Assembly (NCBI RefSeq): GCF_017945865.1
Contig: NZ_CP072829.1
Span: 2,046,001 to 2,110,000 of the forward strand
DNA from: Xiamenia xianingshaonis
GTDB taxonomy: Bacteria; Actinomycetota; Coriobacteriia; Coriobacteriales; Eggerthellaceae
DNA length: 64,000 bases
Direction of reading: 5' to 3'
Shown here: positions 44,336 to 52,966 of the stretch, piece by piece
Numbering within the stretch: the first letter of the stretch is position 1
How the letters are laid out: the number at the start of each line of letters is the position of its first letter
Program-made: the position numbers and the translations under genes
Notes under the pieces: generated by a model
Databases searched by the model: none
Seen by the model: the letters and a program-made list of their open reading frames with translations, nothing else
Told to the model about the DNA's origin: nothing

Positions 44336-44806
44336 TTAGGCCTCCGCCATGGAAGCTTTCATGTCGACGATTTTCCGACGCATGGCCTCATCGCCCGTGC
44401 CAAGCATCTGAACAGCCAAAATGGCTGCGTTTTTCGCGCCGTTGATGGCGACGCAGGCCACCGGCACGCCCGAGGGCATCTGCACCATCGACAGCAACGA
44501 GTCAAGCCCGCCCAGATCGCTCGTCTTCATCGGCACCGCGATGACCGGCAGCGGCGTGTAGGCCGCCACGACGCCGCCCAGATGGGCCGCCTTCCCCGCC
44601 GCCGCAACGATGACGCGCAAACCCCGCTCAACCGCCGACGACGCCCAATCGTGCACCTCGGCCGGTCTGCGATGCGCGCTTGCCACCTTCACCTCGTACG
44701 GCACGCCGAATTCGTCGAGCTGCTTCATGCACGCCTCCATCGCAGGCATGTCGCTTTCCGATCCCATGATGATGCCGACCAGCGGCGTTTCGTTCCCAGC
44801 AGCCAT
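44336..44806 (-). CDS. purE: N5-carboxyaminoimidazole ribonucleotide mutase
   Basis: 156 aa. It starts MAAGNETPLVGIIMGSESDM and has the PurE class I signatures SAHRRPAEV, AAAGKAAHLGGVVAA and PVIAVPMKTSDLGGLDSLLS. PurE moves the carboxylate of N5-CAIR to carbon 4 in de novo purine synthesis. AAAGGACGG precedes the ATG. No other pur gene is adjacent. A strong terminator follows. Confidence 0.95.
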   Translation of the reverse strand: MAAGNETPLVGIIMGSESDMPAMEACMKQLDEFGVPYEVKVASAHRRPAEVHDWASSAVERGLRVIVAAAGKAAHLGGVVAAYTPLPVIAVPMKTSDLGGLDSLLSMVQMPSGVPVACVAINGAKNAAILAVQMLGTGDEAMRRKIVDMKASMAEA

Positions 44807-44944
44807 AAGCCGTCCTTTCCGCAAACGTTTCAAGCAGAGAAAGTATAGCGGACGCGACCGGACGCGACGGCCTCAAGTTCGCGGCATCCAAGTCCTCGCG
44901 ATCGCGCGGCGCCAGCCGTTCGCCGTCGGAATTTCCAAAGCCCG

Positions 44945-45514
44945 TCAGTCCAACTTGCGCATCGCCTCGCGCGCCTTGTCCATCTGGGCCTCCACGTCGA
45001 TGCCGACGACGTCTAGCCCTTCCGCCGCGACGAAGCGCACCTCGGGAATGCCGAACATCCGCGCGATGCCGCAAAAATACTCGTACCCGAAATTCGCGCC
45101 TTCCACAAAACCGCCGCACGTCGTGATGTACGTCAGCCGCCGCGCCTTGCAAAGGCCCTCGCAGCGGGCGTCTTCGGTGTAGTGGAACGCCAGCTCGCAC
45201 ACGCTGACGTGCTCGATGTAGACTTTCAGCGCCGCCGGGAAGGAAAGGTCCCAGTACGGAGCGCCGATGACGATGTCGTCCGCCGCCGCGAACTGGCGCG
45301 ACAGCGCGAATACCGGGTCGTCCCAATCGCACGCGAGCTGCTTTTCGCTGCGCGACGCGACCATCTCGGCCGAAAACGGCGACAGCCCGAGCGCGGCAAG
45401 GTCCACCTCCTCGACGTCCTCGACGCCGTCGAAGCGCGCAAGGTATTCGCGACAGAGTTTCAACGTGCGCGACTCATCGCCGCGAACGCACGCGTTCACA
45501 AACAGCACGGTCAT
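44945..45514 (-). CDS. Flavodoxin-fold NAD(P)H oxidoreductase (AzoR-like)
   Basis: 189 aa. The N-terminal TVLFVNACVRGDESRTLKLC gives the FMN phosphate-binding loop of the flavodoxin_2 family. DDIVIGAPYWDLSFPAALKVYIEHV matches the P-x-W-x2-S-x-P segment of FMN-dependent NADH:quinone/azo reductases, and TCGGFVEGANFGYEY fits the second flavin loop. Likely reduces quinones, azo or nitro compounds using NAD(P)H. AGAAGGGGC precedes the ATG. Confidence 0.85.
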   Translation of the reverse strand: MTVLFVNACVRGDESRTLKLCREYLARFDGVEDVEEVDLAALGLSPFSAEMVASRSEKQLACDWDDPVFALSRQFAAADDIVIGAPYWDLSFPAALKVYIEHVSVCELAFHYTEDARCEGLCKARRLTYITTCGGFVEGANFGYEYFCGIARMFGIPEVRFVAAEGLDVVGIDVEAQMDKAREAMRKLD

Positions 45515-45668
45515 GAAAGCCCCTTCTTGTCGGAGGTCTTCTTTGTTTCTGGCAGCCATCATAGCAGGTCGGGGGATGCTTTTGCATTTTCTCACCCGAA
45601 TTCTGCCGCAGACGGCACTCCGCACGATACAATGCGATCGGGAGGCAATTTGCGAGAAAGGAACCCCC

Positions 45669-46370
45669 ATGAAGCAATCACTGGCACAGAAGGCGTCGTC
45701 CGTGCTGCTTGCCTGCATCGTCGCGCTTGGCTGCAGCGCCGCCGCCTCGACCGCGGCATTGTCGAGCAGCCTCGAAAATCCGCAAACGGCATACGCCGCG
45801 CCCGCCCAAAAGGCCGGGTGGAAGTCGTCGCATGGAAAATGGTGGTATTCCCACGGCAACGGAAAGTATGCCAAAGGCTGGAACCAGATCGACGGCAAAT
45901 GGTACTGCTTCGACAAGGCCGGCTGGATGCAAACCGGCTGGCACAACGAGGGAAACACCTGGTACTACCTCAATCCGTCGGGCGCCATGCACGTTGGCTG
46001 GAAAGCCGTCGACGGCGCTTGGTACTACTTCAACGCCTCTGGAAAAATGGTACGAGGGTGGCAAACCATCGGCAACAGCTGGTACCACTTCAAGAATTCC
46101 GGCGCCATGAGCTCGAAGACGTGGGTCGGCGATTACTACGTGAACAAAGATGGACGGATGGCGGTCAACGCCTGGATCGGCAGCTATTACGTTGGAAGCA
46201 ACGGCCGCTGGATCCCTGGATACGGCTCCAGCTTCAACGAAGTCTGCTGGACGCCCGGCGGCAAAAAATACCACAGCGACGGGTGTCCGACGCTCTCGAA
46301 TTCGAAGCACGTCATGTACGGGACCGTCGCAGAGGCCGGCGGCCGCGGACCTTGCAAGGTTTGCCGATAA
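45669..46370 (+). CDS. Small secreted CWB protein with C-terminal Cys/His metal-site motif
   Basis: 233 aa, AAAGGA before the ATG. Signal peptide (SSVLLACIVALGCSAAAS), five to six GW-type wall-binding repeats, two VGDYYV/IGSYYV units, then a ~40-residue tail with YHSDGCPTL and GRGPCKVC. This Cys/His pattern recurs at the C-termini of secreted nucleases and Ada-like zinc sites and probably binds a metal. Without a catalytic domain, it may be a wall-attached scaffold. Confidence 0.8.
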   Translation: MKQSLAQKASSVLLACIVALGCSAAASTAALSSSLENPQTAYAAPAQKAGWKSSHGKWWYSHGNGKYAKGWNQIDGKWYCFDKAGWMQTGWHNEGNTWYYLNPSGAMHVGWKAVDGAWYYFNASGKMVRGWQTIGNSWYHFKNSGAMSSKTWVGDYYVNKDGRMAVNAWIGSYYVGSNGRWIPGYGSSFNEVCWTPGGKKYHSDGCPTLSNSKHVMYGTVAEAGGRGPCKVCR

Positions 46371-46396
46371 GCTCCCCTTCGCACAATAGCGCTTTG

Positions 46397-46430
46397 CAAG
46401 CCGCTCGTCTTGTTGGACGGGCGGCTTTTT
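46397..46430 (+). terminator. Rho-independent terminator of the small CWB gene
   Basis: AGCCGCTCGTC / GACGGGCGGCT stem with one G-T pair followed by TTTTT. Confidence 0.85.
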
Positions 46431-46605
46431 GCATCCGCGTTTCGCGCCCTGCGCCGAGGGACGGCCCGCGAAAAAAGCAGGCCGAGGACATGGCCTATTT
46501 CCGAGCTGACTTATGCTTATACTTGCCCGATGGCCGGAGGGTTCTCTACTAGCTAATGGAAACTAATGGAATCGAGTGAAGGAATTCCTTTAGTTTGAAC
46601 GAAGA

Positions 46606-46618
46606 ATTACATTAGTTG
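46606..46618. repeat. Left arm of a 13-bp inverted repeat bracketing the AlbA-type gene
   Basis: ATTACATTAGTTG overlaps the stop codon of the gene; its exact reverse complement lies at 48307-48319 just before the gene. Related words CTAATGGAA occur twice at 46552-46571. Confidence 0.6.
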
Positions 46619-48297
46619 CCATCCCTTTCTATGAGCTTCCAAACGGATCCTGACGTGTTTCCCTCAAGTGCAATCTTTCCGTCCCGCTTCAGGGATTTCA
46701 GCAGATAGCTGACGTGTTCCTGCTTCTGTTTCAAGGAAAGGTCCTGTGGGAGCGCGTGGTCTATAGCAGCAATGATCTCCGCCCGTGAACAAGGGCTCGT
46801 AGCAAGAACTTTAAGGATGAGCTCCTTGCATATTTCTGCGTCAAGACCCCTCCTCTTCACGTACTCCTTGTGGGCGCCAATTGCGCCTGCAACCTTTGAG
46901 GAAATACTGAGCTTGGGATATCTGCCCTCGACAAGACCGGCATCCCTAAGGGCTCGTGCCTGCGCCTTGGTGATGGGCAGCCCTTTTTGCACCATATCGA
47001 GGAGGAAGACGAGGTCCATACCGAGATCGTGGTCTTCGGCGAGAAGTCTCGAGTAGTCCTCATTGAGAACCCGTCCAAATACCGTCACGGAAACGCGTCC
47101 TGGCTCATCAAGCTCGTACGTGGGCAGCGGGAGCAAACGTTTTCGCTGAATGTCGTAGACGTTGCGGATGCCGATGGTGTTCTGGTCTATCATGCCTGCC
47201 TTATGCATGGCATTGGTGAGCAAGGTGTTGCGAATGTAAGGAGGTTTGTAGCCAACAGCGAGCACGGCCTCGATGGTGCCGGGGATGAACATTCCTTCAT
47301 TCTTGAACACAAGCCTATCCTCGTATTCAAGAACATTTACCTTTCCAGATAGCCTGTAGTCCTGATGCGCGATGGTATTGTGCAGGAGCTCGCGTATAAC
47401 CTCGACTGTGTACCGATATCCTTCCGTCGGGAACAGCGTGTCTTCTCGGTCGAAGTAGCGAAACTTTTCATTCCTGATTTTGCCGAGCACCTTATCCACT
47501 TGCAGTATAAAGGGTGGGTCGAAATGCTCGTACGCGACAGTCGCGCCGGTCGAATCGTACAGGGTCCAGGTGATGCGCGGTTGGGCACCTTCAAGAAATA
47601 CGGCAGACTCCGGCTTGCCGAGAAGAACCAGCGCCGCATTCGTAATGTGGTCATGGATGATGAATTCCATCTTGCGGAGCAGCTCTTCTTGGGAAAGGCT
47701 CTTGAGTACAGGCTGGCTCTCCTCGAACTTGTTCACGAAGCGTTTGCACGCATAGTCAATTGCCTCAGGATCCAGATCTTCGTAACGCGCCTCGTATGCT
47801 ATCTGTCGCGACCAGTCGGGTCTGCTTTGGCCGTAGATCGCCTCGAGCTTGAAGCGAGGCATCCCTTTGAGCGACTCGTTCTCGCGAGACCAAGGCTCGC
47901 CCTTCCAGGTAATGGGCGATGCAAAAGGCGCAGGCGGTATCTGAAAAGCGATGACTCGTTTGCCTTCCATCTCGAACTCATAGATTTCCTCGAACGTATT
48001 TCTTTCATTGGTGAACTCGGCAACATCATGCTTGAGTTTTCGGAGTCCGACGCTTGGCATTTGCTCCTCTTGATACCAATGCGTCCCGCAAATCTCTCTT
48101 TTGTTCGTCACGCCAAGCAGAAGCCATCCGCATTCGGCATGGCGCAGATTAGCTTCGTTGCCAAGAGCAGAGAAGTATCGGCCAAGTTTATCGAGGCTGT
48201 AATTGCTCTTCGCTTCCTTGTATTCGACGACTTCCGTCTCTACGTCCACGAGAAGGCGCCTAACGAGATCGGGCATCGCACTGAGCTGTCGAATCAT
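46612..48297 (-). CDS. AlbA/Schlafen-domain ATP-binding protein 1
   Basis: About 561 aa. The N-terminal part (VEYKEAKSNYSLDKLGRYFSALGNEAN; GWLLLGV) is an AlbA_2/Schlafen-type nucleic-acid-binding domain. The middle has a RecG-like ATP-binding region (EVIRELLHNTIAHQDYRLSG, then FKNEGMFIPGT), and the C-terminus holds winged-helix-like segments (KAQARALRDAGLVEGRYP; YLLKSLKRDGKIAL). The start is uncertain: TTG 48309, GTG 48306 and ATG 48297 are in frame and none has a good ribosome binding site. Proteins of this architecture are predicted transcription regulators, sometimes in defence or mobile contexts. Confidence 0.7.
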   Translation of the reverse strand: MIRQLSAMPDLVRRLLVDVETEVVEYKEAKSNYSLDKLGRYFSALGNEANLRHAECGWLLLGVTNKREICGTHWYQEEQMPSVGLRKLKHDVAEFTNERNTFEEIYEFEMEGKRVIAFQIPPAPFASPITWKGEPWSRENESLKGMPRFKLEAIYGQSRPDWSRQIAYEARYEDLDPEAIDYACKRFVNKFEESQPVLKSLSQEELLRKMEFIIHDHITNAALVLLGKPESAVFLEGAQPRITWTLYDSTGATVAYEHFDPPFILQVDKVLGKIRNEKFRYFDREDTLFPTEGYRYTVEVIRELLHNTIAHQDYRLSGKVNVLEYEDRLVFKNEGMFIPGTIEAVLAVGYKPPYIRNTLLTNAMHKAGMIDQNTIGIRNVYDIQRKRLLPLPTYELDEPGRVSVTVFGRVLNEDYSRLLAEDHDLGMDLVFLLDMVQKGLPITKAQARALRDAGLVEGRYPKLSISSKVAGAIGAHKEYVKRRGLDAEICKELILKVLATSPCSRAEIIAAIDHALPQDLSLKQKQEHVSYLLKSLKRDGKIALEGNTSGSVWKLIERDGN

Positions 48298-48306
48298 CTG
48301 CGTCAC

Positions 48307-48319
48307 CAACTAATGTAAT
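48307..48319. repeat. Right arm of the 13-bp inverted repeat
   Basis: CAACTAATGTAAT, the exact complement of 46606-46618, covering the region of the possible start codons. It may be an autoregulatory operator duplicated downstream or an end of a small mobile cassette. Confidence 0.55.
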
Positions 48320-48499
48320 ACTCAAATCTGACTAACGGAATTATATCCCTTTCATTGTTTCAGGACAGCCGCGCTCTCTTAAACACACGCTAATCAAGGT
48401 CGAGGAAGAAAAGCTGAGAGATGGAATTCCATGAAAAGAAGCATGCTTCCATCCCGCATTCCATTAATTCGCGGACGTATCCTAAATCAATTCAATATA

Positions 48500-48545
48500 T
48501 GTCCGTTATAATGATAAAATGTCCGCTATAATGATAGCATGTCCT
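48500..48545 (+). promoter_or_regulatory. 20-bp-period operator-like repeats over the AlbA-type gene 2 promoter
   Basis: ATGTCCGTTATAATGATA (48500), ATGTCCGCTATAATGATA (48520) and ATGTCC (48540) are spaced exactly 20 bp. The first two each include a TATAAT box. CGGACAT/TGTCC words recur in both orientations just after the gene at 49970-50013. Confidence 0.7.
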
Positions 48546-48569
48546 AAAACGAAGACGAAAGGGAGCGCG

Positions 48570-49961
48570 ATGAATCAGGCAGACCTGACTGACATACTTG
48601 AGCGCGGCGAGGGAATTCCCATCGAGCTCAAGCGGTGCGGCAACGTCCCAGAACACGACACCTTCGAGACCATTTGCTCGTTCGCCAATCGCCAGGGTGG
48701 CAACATTCTGCTCAGCATGGAGAACGACGGCACCGTAGTCGAGTTGAACGAGAAGAGCTTGGCGGACATCCAGCGCAACATCGTCAACCGGATCAATGAC
48801 CCGCAGGCGTTCAACGCCCCGCCATCGCTCGATATCGAGCCTATCCACTACGAGGGAAAGACGGTCATCCGCGTGTGGGTGCCCGTCGATGCGGTGGTCC
48901 GCAAGTACAACGGCGCCGGATACGACCGCATCATGGACTCGGACGTGAAGGTCGAGACGGGCGCACAGCTTTCCGCCATGCATATTCGCAAGCAGGAGTG
49001 CTACTCCGAGCGTAAGGTCTATCGCTACCTCTCCAAGGGCGATCTTCGGCTCGACCTCCTGCCACGCATCCGCGAGATGGCCGTGGCGAAGAAGGCCAAC
49101 CACCCGTGGGGAACCATGGACGACGACGAGCTCCTGCGCAGCGCAAACCTCTACCTCAAGGACTACGAGACGGGCGAGGAGGGCTTCACGCTCGGGGCGG
49201 CCCTCGTCCTCGGCAAGGACGAGGTGATCGCGAGCATAGCGCCTGCCTACAAGACCGACGCTTACGTCCAGCATGACAATCGCGACCGCTACGACGATCG
49301 CCTCGTCGTGAAGACCAACCTCATCGAGGCCTACGACCAGCTGCTCGCCTTCACCCAGAAGCACCTGCCCGACAAGTTCTTTCTGGAGGGAACCCAGGTG
49401 GTGAGCTTGCGCGACGTGATCTGTCGCGAGCTCATCACCAACACGCTCATCCACCGCGAGTACACAAGCCCCTTCCCGGCGAAGATGGTTATAGACGTCG
49501 ACGGCATCCGCACGGAGAACGCCAGCAGGCCGCGCTTCATCGGCCCGCTCACGCCCGACCGGTTCAACCCACTGCCAAAGAACCCCATCATTGCCGAGCT
49601 CTTCACCAACATCGGGCGTGCCGATACGCTCGGCAACGGCACGCGAAACCTCTTCAAGTACTCCTGGGCGTACGGTGGAGCGCAGCCGGTGCTGACCGAG
49701 GGGGACGTCTTCGATGCGTCCATCCCCATCCTCAAAGGGGCCGCGTCTGCCATGGGCACGTCTTTCGACGTAGACGAGGTCATCTTCCAGATGATGCGGG
49801 ATTACGGATACGCGACGGTTCCCGGCGTGGCGGCCATCGCCGATGTGACGGAGAGAACAGTGAGGCGCCACATCTCCCCGCTGGTCACCGAGGGAAAAAT
49901 CATCGCCACGGGAACAACGAGAGACCGGCGCTATCTTTTGCCGCCTGAGACGGACCAGTAG
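48570..49961 (+). CDS. AlbA/Schlafen-domain ATP-binding protein 2
   Basis: 463 aa with AGGGAG before the ATG. The N-terminus (GIPIELKRCGNVPEHDTFETI; SFANRQGGNILLSM) is an AlbA_2 domain. The centre matches a RecG-type HATPase_c_4 region (VICRELITNTLIHREYTSP; IGRADTLGNGTRNLFKY) and the end is a winged helix (GVAAIADVTERTVRRHI). The architecture is that of putative transcriptional regulators. The periodic repeats over its promoter suggest it controls itself. It is divergent from AlbA-type gene 1 and the two may have arrived together. Confidence 0.8.
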   Translation: MNQADLTDILERGEGIPIELKRCGNVPEHDTFETICSFANRQGGNILLSMENDGTVVELNEKSLADIQRNIVNRINDPQAFNAPPSLDIEPIHYEGKTVIRVWVPVDAVVRKYNGAGYDRIMDSDVKVETGAQLSAMHIRKQECYSERKVYRYLSKGDLRLDLLPRIREMAVAKKANHPWGTMDDDELLRSANLYLKDYETGEEGFTLGAALVLGKDEVIASIAPAYKTDAYVQHDNRDRYDDRLVVKTNLIEAYDQLLAFTQKHLPDKFFLEGTQVVSLRDVICRELITNTLIHREYTSPFPAKMVIDVDGIRTENASRPRFIGPLTPDRFNPLPKNPIIAELFTNIGRADTLGNGTRNLFKYSWAYGGAQPVLTEGDVFDASIPILKGAASAMGTSFDVDEVIFQMMRDYGYATVPGVAAIADVTERTVRRHISPLVTEGKIIATGTTRDRRYLLPPETDQ

Positions 49962-50385
49962 GGGCGATTCCGGACATTTGCGGACATTGTCCTAAATCGC
50001 AGGATTATTGTCCGTTAGTGTCGTCTAATGCCCTAAATCAAACAACGCAGGGCATGCATGGCTGTCGAGCTACGCCCCTAATCCGCCGTTCCCTTCTTGA
50101 TGTGGCAATCAATGCCGTCCACCTCGCAAAACGCGCGCCTGCTCCGCAGCCTCACGGTAGAAGGCGTCCAGATCTCTATAAGCACTCGCGCGCCGGTCGT
50201 AGTGCACTCGTCCGAAGACAATCTGGTCCGTAAACGTAACCGCCTCGAGAATAGGTGCTTACGACATGCTTTAGTGGTAGGCGGTCCACGATGCGCCGAT
50301 TAAGCGTGCATGCTATGCCGATAGGCGTTCCACGTACGGACGATAGGAAAGAGGGGGCAAACAGTCCCCTCTCCACTTGTCGGCG
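49962..50385. other. 424-bp region: regulator repeats, then IS21 left end
   Basis: No gene recognised. Bases 49970-50013 contain two CGGACAT and two TGTCC words. From about 50240 the sequence resembles the inverted subterminal repeats of the IS21 element; for example CGTGGAACGCCTATCGG on the minus strand near 50318-50334 matches CGTGGAATGCCTAACGG near 52007-52023. Confidence 0.45.
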
Positions 50386-51126
50386 CTAGCCGATTCCGCC
50401 CATCCTCTTCCTCATGGACTCCTCGCCCTCGATGTGTATGACGTGCGACTTGTAAACCACGCGGTCAATGACCGCGTCGGCCATCGCCCCGCTGCCGAGC
50501 TCGGCATGCCATGCCGACAGCGCGAGCTGCGAGCGCAGCACGAGGGATCCGGTTCGGTCCCTCGCCTCGATGACCTCCGTGATCTCGCGCGCCTCGTTCG
50601 ACTCGACCTTCTCGAGCAGCCAGTCGTCGATGATCAGCAGGTCGCACTTGATGTACTTCTTGCGCTGCTTGAGCCAATCTGCGTCCTTGAACACCGCGAG
50701 CTCGCCGAGCGGCTCGGGCAGCCTGGTGTAGCGCACGGTGTAGAACGCGTTGCACGCCGCCACGCCGAGCGCGTTCGAGACCCAGGTCTTTCCGGCGCCG
50801 CTCGCGCCGGTCACGATGACGTTTCGATGGTTGTGCACCCAGCCGCAGTTCGACGGCTCGAGCATCTGGGCTCGGTCCGGCTTGCGGCCGTCGTCGCAGC
50901 GGACGCCGCCCGCATTGGCATCGGGCCCAGGAAAGCCCGCTTGGCGCAGCAAGCGCATGCGCTTGCCGACCCGCCTCGCGTCCCATTCCGCGTCGACGAT
51001 CATCGCCAGCCGCTCGTCGAATCCCATCTCGGAGATCCCGGGGGCTTCCTCCCGCTCGCGGCAGGCCCTGGCCATCACCGACAGCCTCATCTGGTGCATC
51101 TTGTCCATGGTCGACTCGCCGGCCAT
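50386..51126 (-). CDS. istB: IS21 helper ATPase IstB
   Basis: 246 aa. Walker A is VTGASGAGKTW, Walker B CDLLIIDDW, and the sequence continues with ITEVIEARDRTGSLVLRSQL as in IstB/DnaC-like AAA+ proteins. It assembles on DNA to activate the IstA transposase. The gene is complete with GAGGAG before the ATG, but its partner istA is broken, so it is probably orphaned. Confidence 0.85.
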   Translation of the reverse strand: MAGESTMDKMHQMRLSVMARACREREEAPGISEMGFDERLAMIVDAEWDARRVGKRMRLLRQAGFPGPDANAGGVRCDDGRKPDRAQMLEPSNCGWVHNHRNVIVTGASGAGKTWVSNALGVAACNAFYTVRYTRLPEPLGELAVFKDADWLKQRKKYIKCDLLIIDDWLLEKVESNEAREITEVIEARDRTGSLVLRSQLALSAWHAELGSGAMADAVIDRVVYKSHVIHIEGEESMRKRMGGIG

Positions 51127-51885
51127 TGCTCCTCGCCCTCCTCGGGGTCGTTGCTCGCGTTGCCGAAGTTCTCGTAGTACCCGCTGCCGCGCAGGTAGGC
51201 GCCGCCGTCGCCGTCGGCCTCCTAGCGCTCCTTCTCGAGCGCGGCGAGGACGTCCTTCACGATCTTGCAGCTGGGGCGCGGCGTCCGCATCAGCGCCTTG
51301 GCGCGCGGCTTTCTTGCGCACGCGGGCGGCGGCCTGCGCCTCCTCGCCGGTCCTGCAGAAGCCCTCGGCGCACAGGCAGCTCGAGTACGGCAGGCACGCC
51401 GCGGACGCGCAGGCCTTCAGAGCCTCCCCCGCGTCCGGGTCCACCACCTCGCCGACCCAGTCGACCCGCATCGTCTCCGCCGGCTTGCGCTCGATTCGCA
51501 TGCGCACGTCGCGGCGCCGCGCCCAGTCGCGGCGCTCCCTGCAGAACGCCGAGCGCATGCAGGGCCTCTCGCCCCTTGCAACCGCCTCGTCGCAGCACTC
51601 GCTCCACAGCAGCGACATCGTCATGCCCCGCCGCATCAGCTCGGAGGCTATGCGCTCGTGGTCGATCGCCGCCTTGTCGCGGGACTTCCTGCTCTCCTTC
51701 GGGTAGATGGCCGCCCTGATGGCCGCGTCGTCCATCTCTTCGGGCAGCGGCCACGTCAGCTGGTGCGCCCTCGCGGCTCTCAAGACGTCCGACACCGTCG
51801 ACTGGGCGCATCCGTACGAATAGGCGATGCCGCTCTGGCCCACCCCCATTGCAGCCAACCTCAGGATCTCTCTGTGCTTGACCAT
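51127..51885 (-). pseudogene. istA: Remnant of IS21 transposase istA
   Basis: The N-terminal ~170 residues are normal for IstA (MVKHREILRLAAMGVGQSGI with helix-turn-helix, then MRVDWVGEVVDPDAGEALKA). The frame then runs into Arg/Ala-rich nonsense and joins the istB frame. A short piece of the true C-terminus (CKIVKDVLAALEKER, then a stop, then EADGDGGAYLRGSGYYEN) survives in another frame near 51150-51270. Most of the DDE domain is deleted, so the transposase is inactive. Confidence 0.8.
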
Positions 51886-52120
51886 GGCCTTCCTTTCTCT
51901 CGATGGCCATCGGCGCCCCTATGGCGCCAAGGCGATTCTAAGAAAGGAGAGGGCCCGCGAGCGGGCCCGGCGCTATCTGCGATGCATGGAAAAGCTATCG
52001 GCGATGCGTGGAATGCCTAACGGTCAAGCGCACTGTACGCACCGATATGCTTGCCAACGCACCGACAAGCGCACTAACAAGTGCAGACAGTGCATCAATC
52101 AAAACCGCAAGGCCCATACT

Positions 52121-52516
52121 CTAAAATCCCCTGATTGCTCGAACGATAGAGTCTGTATTCCAGCCAACAATCTCATCCGCAGCCTGCTTGACAATGGAGG
52201 AAGTACGCTCGGAACACCACGGCTCTACAGCAATGATCCGCTTTCCCATCCTCTGAGCGAGCTCTATCTCGATATTGATCCACTTGCTGTAGGTCGCGTA
52301 AACGCCTGCCAAAATAATCACGCAGCTAGCAGGCTTCATCTGCCGTTCAATCGCCTGTTTAAGTTGCCAATCTGTTCCAACGCCATGAATCGGATCATTC
52401 TTTGGAACGGAATAATTGTGGTAGCTGAAGTAAGGCTTCTTGCCCAAAAGGGCAACCAAACGATCGTATTGATCGGAATACGACCACGAATGGCTTATGA
52501 AAAGGTTATAAGTCAT
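52121..52516 (-). CDS. TIR-like (MTH538/ThsB-type) protein
   Basis: 131 aa, a single domain. It starts MTYNLFISHSWSYSDQYDRL and has KPASCVIILAGVYATYSKWI followed by NIEIELAQRMGKRIIAVEPW, the pattern of the TIR-like family that includes ThsB of Thoeris. Glu83 is the expected catalytic residue for NAD-derived signal synthesis. AGGAG lies eight bases before the ATG, and only 12 bases separate it from the membrane-protein gene, so the two form an operon. No ThsA (SIR2/SLOG or macro effector) is present. It is probably part of an antiphage signalling pair. Confidence 0.8.
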   Translation of the reverse strand: MTYNLFISHSWSYSDQYDRLVALLGKKPYFSYHNYSVPKNDPIHGVGTDWQLKQAIERQMKPASCVIILAGVYATYSKWINIEIELAQRMGKRIIAVEPWCSERTSSIVKQAADEIVGWNTDSIVRAIRGF

Positions 52517-52528
52517 AACTTTAATCTC

Positions 52529-52966
52529 CTAACCTGCATGGATGACGATAATAAGCATCACAGCATACAGAACAATAAACGCAACCGGCAGAATCCTCTC
52601 AACCGTCGTGCCTTTAACATATCGTTTGCCTAGTCCCAGGGCCTTCCACTCGTCCGAAAAGGGTTGGCATGGCAGAGATTCCTCCATCATATTAATGACA
52701 TCGTACTTGGCAGCATTCAGCCTCTTCAGGGAACACAGATAGAGCAGCCAAGCAATGCATATGGCTACACCAACAAGCAGTATCGGAATCGACTTGCGGT
52801 CCCAAAACGCAGTGGAACAAGTGACCACCGCCAAGCTCAGCGTCACAAAAATGCCGTTGATAGCATCCCGACGCTGGCTAACGGTATTGGCCGACTCCAC
52901 ACACGTCTGCCACTGTTGAAGCAGAAGCTCCTGTTCCTTCTCGTCTATCTTCTTTTTCTCTGCCAA
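52529..52966 (-). CDS. Small three-helix membrane protein paired with the TIR protein
   Basis: 145 aa from a TTG with GGAAGGGG upstream. An N-terminal charged helix (KKIDEKEQELLLQQW) is followed by membrane helices at about 37-54, 59-79 and 123-143 with a cytosolic loop between the last two. The layout recalls small membrane effectors of nucleotide-signalling defence systems (SLATT-like), but no family is firmly recognised. The start overlaps the end of the DUF499-like remnant, showing all three were once one operon. Role as the effector of the TIR signal is inference. Confidence 0.6.
   Translation of the reverse strand: MAEKKKIDEKEQELLLQQWQTCVESANTVSQRRDAINGIFVTLSLAVVTCSTAFWDRKSIPILLVGVAICIAWLLYLCSLKRLNAAKYDVINMMEESLPCQPFSDEWKALGLGKRYVKGTTVERILPVAFIVLYAVMLIIVIHAG

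Larger units (their letters stand above)
50240..52100 (-). mobile_element. IS21-family element, internally deleted
   Basis: It contains an istB-type ATPase gene and a collapsed istA gene on the minus strand, bracketed by similar subterminal repeats. The outer borders are approximate; no target duplication was identified. Confidence 0.6.

Noticed and set aside
52121-52966. A complete canonical Thoeris system
   Set aside because: Only a ThsB-like TIR protein is present; the partner has no SIR2, SLOG or macro features.
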